Source: Reticulascus tulasneorum
Taxonomy: Eukaryota; Ascomycota; Sordariomycetes; Glomerellales; Reticulascaceae
Reading direction: 5' to 3'
Assembly (NCBI GenBank): GCA_001557505.1
Contig: LSAX01000001.1
Location: 1,922,001-1,986,000 of the forward strand
DNA length: 64,000 nucleotides
In this document: piece by piece, positions 59,134 to 64,000 of the stretch
Position numbering within the stretch: the stretch's first letter is position 1
How the letters are laid out: the number at the start of each line of letters is the position of its first letter
Made by a program: the position numbers and the translations under genes
The notes under the pieces: model-generated
Databases searched by the model: none
The model's input: the letters and a program-made list of their open reading frames with translations, nothing else
What the model was told of the DNA's origin: nothing

Positions 59134-60175
59134 ATGTCTCAGAACAGCAGTCCCAGTCGCTCAAAGTCATGTAGGTTATCGCCGTCCCAACGTCGAGGAT
59201 GACAAAGTGTCACAAACTCATGCTCTACTTTCAGCTCGCCATTTTATCGCTGGCTTAGGATCGGGAGTCGCTTCTGCGGTGATTTTACAACCATTGGACC
59301 TACTAAAGACACGGGTACAACAATCAGGAAGTCGTTCCCTGACATCATACCTGAGGGATGTAGCTGCATCGCAAAACAGGATCAAGGAGCTTTGGCGGGG
59401 GACTGTTCCGTCGGCTCTTCGAACGGGATTCGGATCTGCACTGTATTTCACCTCTCTGAATTACATCCGGCAGCGTGTGTCGCAATCTCGAATACTTGGC
59501 CGGCCGCTGAGAGATGCAAATCACTCTTCATCATTACCAACCTTGTCTAACTCGGCCAACCTGGTGGCTGGGGCAACTGCCAGGACCTTTGCAGGCTTTG
59601 TTCTGATGCCACTGACCGTTATCAAGGTACGGTATGAGTCGAGTTTATACTCGTACCAATCTATTCTAGCCGCGTCAAAGGACATTTACAGGTCGAATGG
59701 CTTCCGAGGTTTCTTTGCTGGGTTTGGTGCAACGGCCATCCGCGACGCTCCTTATGCAGGAATGTATGTTCTATTCTATGAACTCCTCAAAGAGCAACTA
59801 AGCACCCTCGCATCAACACGCCGTGCTAATGACTCCGGGAGCGGCCAATACCGACAGCTGTCCATCTCAACCTCGCATGCCACAATGGTCAACTTCAGCT
59901 CGGGGATGCTAGCTGGCGCCGCTTGTTCGGCTATTTCAAACCCCTTTGATGCAGTCAAGACTAGGATACAGCTACAGCCATCGTTGTATCGAAACATGTA
60001 CTATGCATACCGAAAGATGATTACCGAGGAGGGGTTCCGTTCTCTTTGGGACGGTTTGGGGCTGCGCATGAGTAGGAAGGCACTGAGCTCAGCATTGGCC
60101 TGGACGGTGTATGAAGAATTGATTAGAAGAACCGAGCGAAGCTGGAACCCCCATCTAGGAACAAGCGAGCCGTAG
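59134..60175 (+). CDS. HEM25: Mitochondrial glycine carrier Hem25 (SLC25A38)
   Basis: An inner-membrane carrier that imports glycine for 5-aminolevulinate synthesis, the first step of heme formation. Exon 1 is 59134-59170 ([12 protein letters not shown]), the intron is 59171-59234 and exon 2 is 59235-60175; 325 aa. Splicing yields [14 protein letters not shown], as in the family. Three mitochondrial-carrier repeats carry [20 protein letters not shown] and [11 protein letters not shown] signature helices. [10 protein letters not shown] and [20 protein letters not shown] are typical of SLC25A38. A GTG-started frame beginning inside the intron (59207) is an artefact. Convergent with the coiled-coil gene on the right, with a 249-bp gap. 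Confidence 0.94.
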
Positions 60176-60424
60176 CAGCTCAGAAGCACTAATTTGAATC
60201 TCCTCTCAATATCCATCAGAAATTTGAGCCTGTCTGAATTGCCGTTTGAATGGTAGCAAGACAAAACCCACGATGAAACCGCATACCCTGTGGTTACCTG
60301 ATTAATCGTACGCCAATCCTTGCTGAAGAAAACAACAAAGGCATCGCCAAACCTCAGCTTCAAGGCTGTGCATGTGCCCATGTCCTGTTGGGAATTTAAT
60401 TCCATTACGGCGGTGCGGATGGTT

Positions 60425-61624
60425 TCAAGCTGGTCGCGCTCCAGCCAGGTACATGAGAAGTGCTGGAGACTTGCTTCTCTTGCGGTCGCTCTTCTTGCGG
60501 ACCCATTCGAACTCTGGCTCATGGCTATGATGTTTCTTATCCTCAATCACCAGCATTTTCGAACGCTTCTCGCGCACGTATTTGGTGTGCTTCCACAGCG
60601 TGTCCTGCTCCCATTCTGGAACCCACCGCTTGATGAGTACATATTCGGGATCCTGATTTCCGTGCAAGGCTTCGGTTAATCCGGTACATCTACAGAAGGA
60701 ACTCGAAGGAAGACTTACCGAGTCAACATCGTATTCGATGCGAAACGTTCGCAGCGTCTCTATAGACAAGTGCCTTCTAGCCATGCGAGTATACGTTGGC
60801 CGGCCGACGCTATTGCCACTAGCCTGCTCAATAACTTTCTCCTTTTTCAGAATGGCAGCGATTTGTTTCTCGTCCAATCCTGAGTTGATCAGATCTTCTT
60901 GGAGCCTACGCTGATATTCCTTGTCGCGTTGTTCCTTTTCTTTCTTTTCCTTGGCAGCACGCTCAAGCTCCTTTTGCTTGTAGCGCTCGACTGCCTCTTC
61001 CGCTTCCTTTTCCCGCCTCGTCTTTTCGTCGGCTGTCCGCTCCTCCTCCCGAAGCCTCTCCAGTTCGAGTTCTTTCTTAATGCGCTTTTCCTCCTCTTGG
61101 CGTAGCTCTCGTCTGCGGATCTCTTCTAGCTCCCGCTTGGCACGCTGAAGTTCAGCTTCTTCGCGATATTCCTTTTGAGTGCGGCGTTCCTCCCTCTCCC
61201 GAGTCTGGCTAAGTTTGAGCTCATCGAGCTCCCGTCGTGTACGTTCGATTTCATAGTCTTCCCGGGTCATGTAGGACGAGGACCGTGAGCGGGAATGGGA
61301 TCGCCGTCGGGACAACGCAACTTGCATGTGGCGATCATCATCTTCGTCAGAGGAGTGCTCGTTGTAAATGCGGTTATTAATGATAACGGGAGCTGGCGGA
61401 GCAGCACTTGGGGGGCTGGACCGGCGCTCACGGGAACGATCACGCGATCTTGAGCGAGTGGTTATGACAGTGCGCTCTGGCACAAGATAATTTGGGCCTG
61501 TAGCATAATAGCTGCGGGGTTGAGGTCGCTGTGGACGGGCCTCGACATAGTGGACTGGTGAAGAGGCACGGCGTCTTGAGACGTGAATATCGAGATCATC
61601 TTCGTCGTCGTAGTAGCTGCTCAT
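60425..61624 (-). CDS. Arg/Glu-rich coiled-coil protein with conserved C-terminal domain of unknown function
   Basis: Exons in transcript order 60719-61624 and 60425-60652 encode 377 aa. The ATG at 61622-61624 opens MSSYYDDEDDLDIHV. Residues 40-130 are rich in SR/RS and Pro. Residues ~135-260 form a charged coiled coil (REREERRTQKEYREEAELQR, KEKKEKEQRDKEYQRR). The conserved end reads SIETLRTFRIEYDVDS/DPEYVLIKRWVPEWEQD, then LWKHTKYVREKRS and EPEFEWVRKK. I recall this block as a fungal DUF (DUF8035-like by memory, unverified). The intron 60653-60718 is 66 nt without an in-frame stop, so retention would insert 22 residues. Function unknown; SR content hints at RNA or nuclear roles. Confidence 0.85.
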   Translation of the reverse strand: MSSYYDDEDDLDIHVSRRRASSPVHYVEARPQRPQPRSYYATGPNYLVPERTVITTRSRSRDRSRERRSSPPSAAPPAPVIINNRIYNEHSSDEDDDRHMQVALSRRRSHSRSRSSSYMTREDYEIERTRRELDELKLSQTREREERRTQKEYREEAELQRAKRELEEIRRRELRQEEEKRIKKELELERLREEERTADEKTRREKEAEEAVERYKQKELERAAKEKKEKEQRDKEYQRRLQEDLINSGLDEKQIAAILKKEKVIEQASGNSVGRPTYTRMARRHLSIETLRTFRIEYDVDSVSLPSSSFCRCTGLTEALHGNQDPEYVLIKRWVPEWEQDTLWKHTKYVREKRSKMLVIEDKKHHSHEPEFEWVRKKSDRKRSKSPALLMYLAGARPA

Positions 61625-62702
61625 ATTGCCAAACAAATTTAGTACGAAACGTACTCACGCTTGGATGGGTGTTAACTAATGTGTGTAGCGATTTACAACA
61701 ATTTGATGGGCGGGGATAAGCGGGGAAGCAGACATGCGATAACAATCTAGGCAGCGAAACCCATTTGTGCCAGAAACCGAGGTGGGGGTGAGGACTGGCC
61801 ATATTTATGCTTTTCCCCAATCCACTGACTTCCCGGGTCCAAATCCCTTGTACGTGTCTTAGTCTGACCCTCTTGAGCCAGTGGTGGCGCGAAAAGCGTC
61901 GGGTGGGCTAAAAATGGAGGGGGAGGGGGAGGCCTAGGGCCCTACCAAATCCCTACTTAATAAATACACGTTATTACAACCTTTACTTAGGCCGGGTCAG
62001 GGCTGAAACGGAGTGGCCAGGGAAGAGTTTGGGGGCCGAGAGATCTCTCAGTCCGTCTGATAGGTCCTCCTGATTCCCGACGTGATGTGTTTGGATGACA
62101 GGATGGGGAAGCCGCATTAACCGAGATGTTGGGGGGGCTGATGTTCAGCTTGCTGCCTCCCCCAGTCTCATGTTGGTACTACGCAACAGCAGCTCACAAT
62201 TCCCCGCGAGAACCAGAGATAAAGCATTCTGTGCTCTTGTCCCAAACCGCCTATTACTGAGATACTGGCTACATTGCATCGCTCTTGTGAACCCGCTTGC
62301 GGATAGGCAGGCTTGCTTGCTTCATGATTTATCTTTCCATTGTGCCCGGCAACACGCCATCGCAGGTCACCCATGTCGATAGGTAGTGCTACACTCTTCT
62401 TGCCATTTGGACCGGAGGGGACTGATCGCATCAATATGAAACAAAACAGGTACTCTTCCCAGCCGCAAATGTAAATATATATCTAGTTAGGAAACAGTTA
62501 CCAACGAGTGCTATAGCGTAGCCGCTGTGGCCGAGCAAACTGGTCGCCATCTGGCGGCTATCGAAAACACCAGGGCGGCAGACTGTGCGTGCTCTTGCTG
62601 TTGCGAATGGACGAGGTCATTGGTATGAGAAACTGCTCCTGATTGGAATGCCTATCGCTGGCCCCTTGCCTTGCCCCTAGTCAACCATAAGCTTCATAAA
62701 GT
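61625..62702. other. Intergenic coiled-coil gene/PFD1
   Basis: 1.08 kb. A leucine/serine tRNA-like A box (TGGCCGAGC near 62528-62536) lacks a B box, so it is not annotated. No gene supported. Confidence 0.4.
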
Positions 62703-63225
62703 TCATGACTGAGCCTTCAGCATCTGATCTATATGCTGCCGGCTGTTTTTGTACGTAGTCTCTAAGTACAGAAGCTTTTGGCCAAGTTTCTCCACCTCCA
62801 CCTCCTTCTCCTTAATCTGAACCTCCAGCTTGTCTGTTAGCTCCGAGGCGGGCAGAGACACGAACCTTGTGCAATACTTCGGCATCAGTGTCATCCAGTC
62901 GTGAGGTGCAAGGGCTACAAGCGCGGTGATACGTACATTTTCCCCACGCCTTCAAACACTCCCGAGTCTGGCGGCAGAGCCGATACTTCGTTGAGAGTTA
63001 AGCGGACCATGCGCATCTCTCGCTGCTTTGCAGTCATCTGCGTGCGGGCATGGCCGATCTGCTGCTGGGCGGATATTGCCTGGCTCTCAATCTCCCGAAT
63101 CAGCTGAGAGGGAGGTGTCAGCGAGTGAGAGGCTGGCCAAATCGCCTGTATCTGGGCCGAGGCTGCAGCAGGAGATTTCATTAGTATTTCCATACCTTCT
63201 CGAGAGCTTGGTTCGGTATCGACAT
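62703..63225 (-). CDS. PFD1: Prefoldin subunit 1 (beta-type)
   Basis: A subunit of the hexameric prefoldin chaperone that hands nascent actin and tubulin to the CCT chaperonin. Exons in transcript order 63196-63225, 62937-63103 and 62703-62865 encode 119 aa. The first exon is only 30 nt (MSIPNQALEK). Joined, it reads LIREIESQAISAQQQIGHAR, then the hairpin region YEGVG-like GVFEGVGKMFVSLP, then the second helix EVQIKEKEVEVEKLGQKL and LETTYKNSRQHIDQMLK. This is the classic two-helix coiled coil with a short beta hairpin. Introns are 92 and 71 bp. Length fits beta prefoldins. Within the window it is the last gene on the right. Confidence 0.95.
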
Positions 63226-64000
63226 TCTGGTCTAGTTACTACGTGTTCACGTGAGTAGCACCTATACCCCGGATGAGAAATACGGTGTCAATAATTTCTC
63301 GGTTGCGGTCGTTTTCATCGATGAGCAAGGTGGCAAGTCCTTGGGCAGCCTGGCAAACACTGCAAACTCTGCGACAATCTTTGGTGAATGGCCTGCAGTC
63401 TGATTGTGCTTGCGGATAAGGCCGAAAGTGGAGCGGTGGGTAGGTAGGAAAATACAAATACAAAGTGTTCAATTCGTGATACTTAACTCATGGCATGGAG
63501 CTGGAGTCGGGGTCGAGGTACTAAGGTACTTAGGGGTTTCCAAATTTTTGTGGGCATAAATCTGGTCCAAGTTGGCGAGCAGGACCGCTAACTCGGAGAC
63601 AAAACCATGTATATAAGGTATCTTCCCGGGGAACCTTAGGCAGTGACGGCTATAGCAGTGGCAATTGCTTATTAGGTAAGCTTGTAAGATAAACCCACCT
63701 TCAGTAGGGACCTAAGGCACCTAGTATAAAACTCTTGTCGCTCACGTCTAGACACGCCAGTGTCTGTGTATCGACCTATCTAACCAATAAAGCAAATATC
63801 TGGTTCAAAGCACCTAGGTAGTCACGTTGGCTGTACCGAACTACCTCCGAGACAGTGCTATCCTCTCAGCTGGCACAAAACATAAACTTCTTGCCGTCTC
63901 ACTCCACCAGCATCGCCGAACATCATGTTCCACTATATCAAAGAGCAGCTCCAAATTTCAGATTTCGGTTGCTTGTGTAACTGCAATCTGCCAGCTGCAA
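63226..64000. promoter_or_regulatory. Right-edge intergenic DNA, PFD1 promoter
   Basis: 775 bp with repeated CTAAGGTAC, ACCTAGGTAG and ACCTAAGGCACCTAG words at 63515-63840. A 77-codon minus frame at 63239-63472 lacks features. No gene supported. Confidence 0.45.

Noticed and set aside
59207..60175. HEM25 starting at GTG 59207
   Set aside because: An upstream ATG exon (59134-59170) with a good intron gives the family N-terminus; the GTG lies inside the intron.
62521..62600. Possible Leu/Ser tRNA (TGGCCGAGC A-box-like sequence)
   Set aside because: No B box (GGTTCRANNCC) or matching acceptor stem within range.
1..64000. CRISPR arrays, bacterial operons, riboswitches, insertion sequences
   Set aside because: No regularly spaced repeats of that kind and no prokaryotic gene organisation; the sequence is intron-rich fungal nuclear DNA.

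Overview
The window is nuclear DNA from a filamentous ascomycete (Pezizomycotina), most likely a Sordariomycete. Genes are carried on both strands and interrupted by short introns, mostly 42-132 bp, with GTRNGT-like donors, CTRAC-type branch sites and YAG acceptors. Protein families such as Cch1, Sla1, Cog8, Yea4, Hem25, Msh5 and a MATA-type HMG protein are typical of such fungi. I cannot name the species. No bacterial, viral or organellar block was seen.

Layout. 1-1791 (-): 5' part of RIC1, running off the left edge. 2678-4090 (+): THO subunit TEX1. 5062-5349 (-): small unrecognised protein. 7536-14043 (-): the calcium channel CCH1 in five exons. 15322-18020 (+): WHIM/PHD-finger chromatin protein. 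20842-22524 (+): HMG-box protein. 23401-23891 (+): EMC5. 24984-28228 (+): MSH5. 28995-30932 (+): CorA-like membrane protein. 31153-31894 (-): small cysteine-containing secreted/GPI-type protein. 32797-33780 (-): unrecognised protein. 36038-37842 (+): PP2A B subunit CDC55. 38875-40368 (+): UDP-sugar transporter YEA4. 40995-44273 (+): AMP deaminase. 44845-44991 (-): a tRNA-like gene with an abnormal middle. 45269-48791 (+): a zinc-knuckle/GIY-YIG-like/acidic-repeat protein interrupted by one in-frame TAG. 50065-53753 (+): SLA1. 55293-56360 (-): TLC-domain protein. 57166-58494 (+): COG8. 59134-60175 (+): HEM25. 60425-61624 (-): Arg/Glu-rich coiled-coil protein. 62703-63225 (-): prefoldin subunit 1.

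Most genes are single-copy housekeeping functions: Golgi and ER traffic (RIC1, COG8, EMC5, YEA4), mRNA export (TEX1), meiotic recombination (MSH5), endocytosis (SLA1), purine and heme metabolism, protein folding and phosphatase signalling. They are not an operon or a biosynthetic cluster. The accessory-looking segment is about 44.3-50.0 kb, with the odd tRNA-like gene and the three-part GIY-YIG-like protein; it is the best candidate for something undescribed. A second unusual signal is the frequency of GC-AG introns: four of about 49 inferred introns. Intergenic DNA carries many short TACCTA/AGGTAC-type motifs.

All exon joins were made by eye from reading-frame continuity, splice consensus and remembered family sequences; summed CDS lengths are multiples of three for every complete model given, apart from the internal TAG in the 45-48.8 kb gene.
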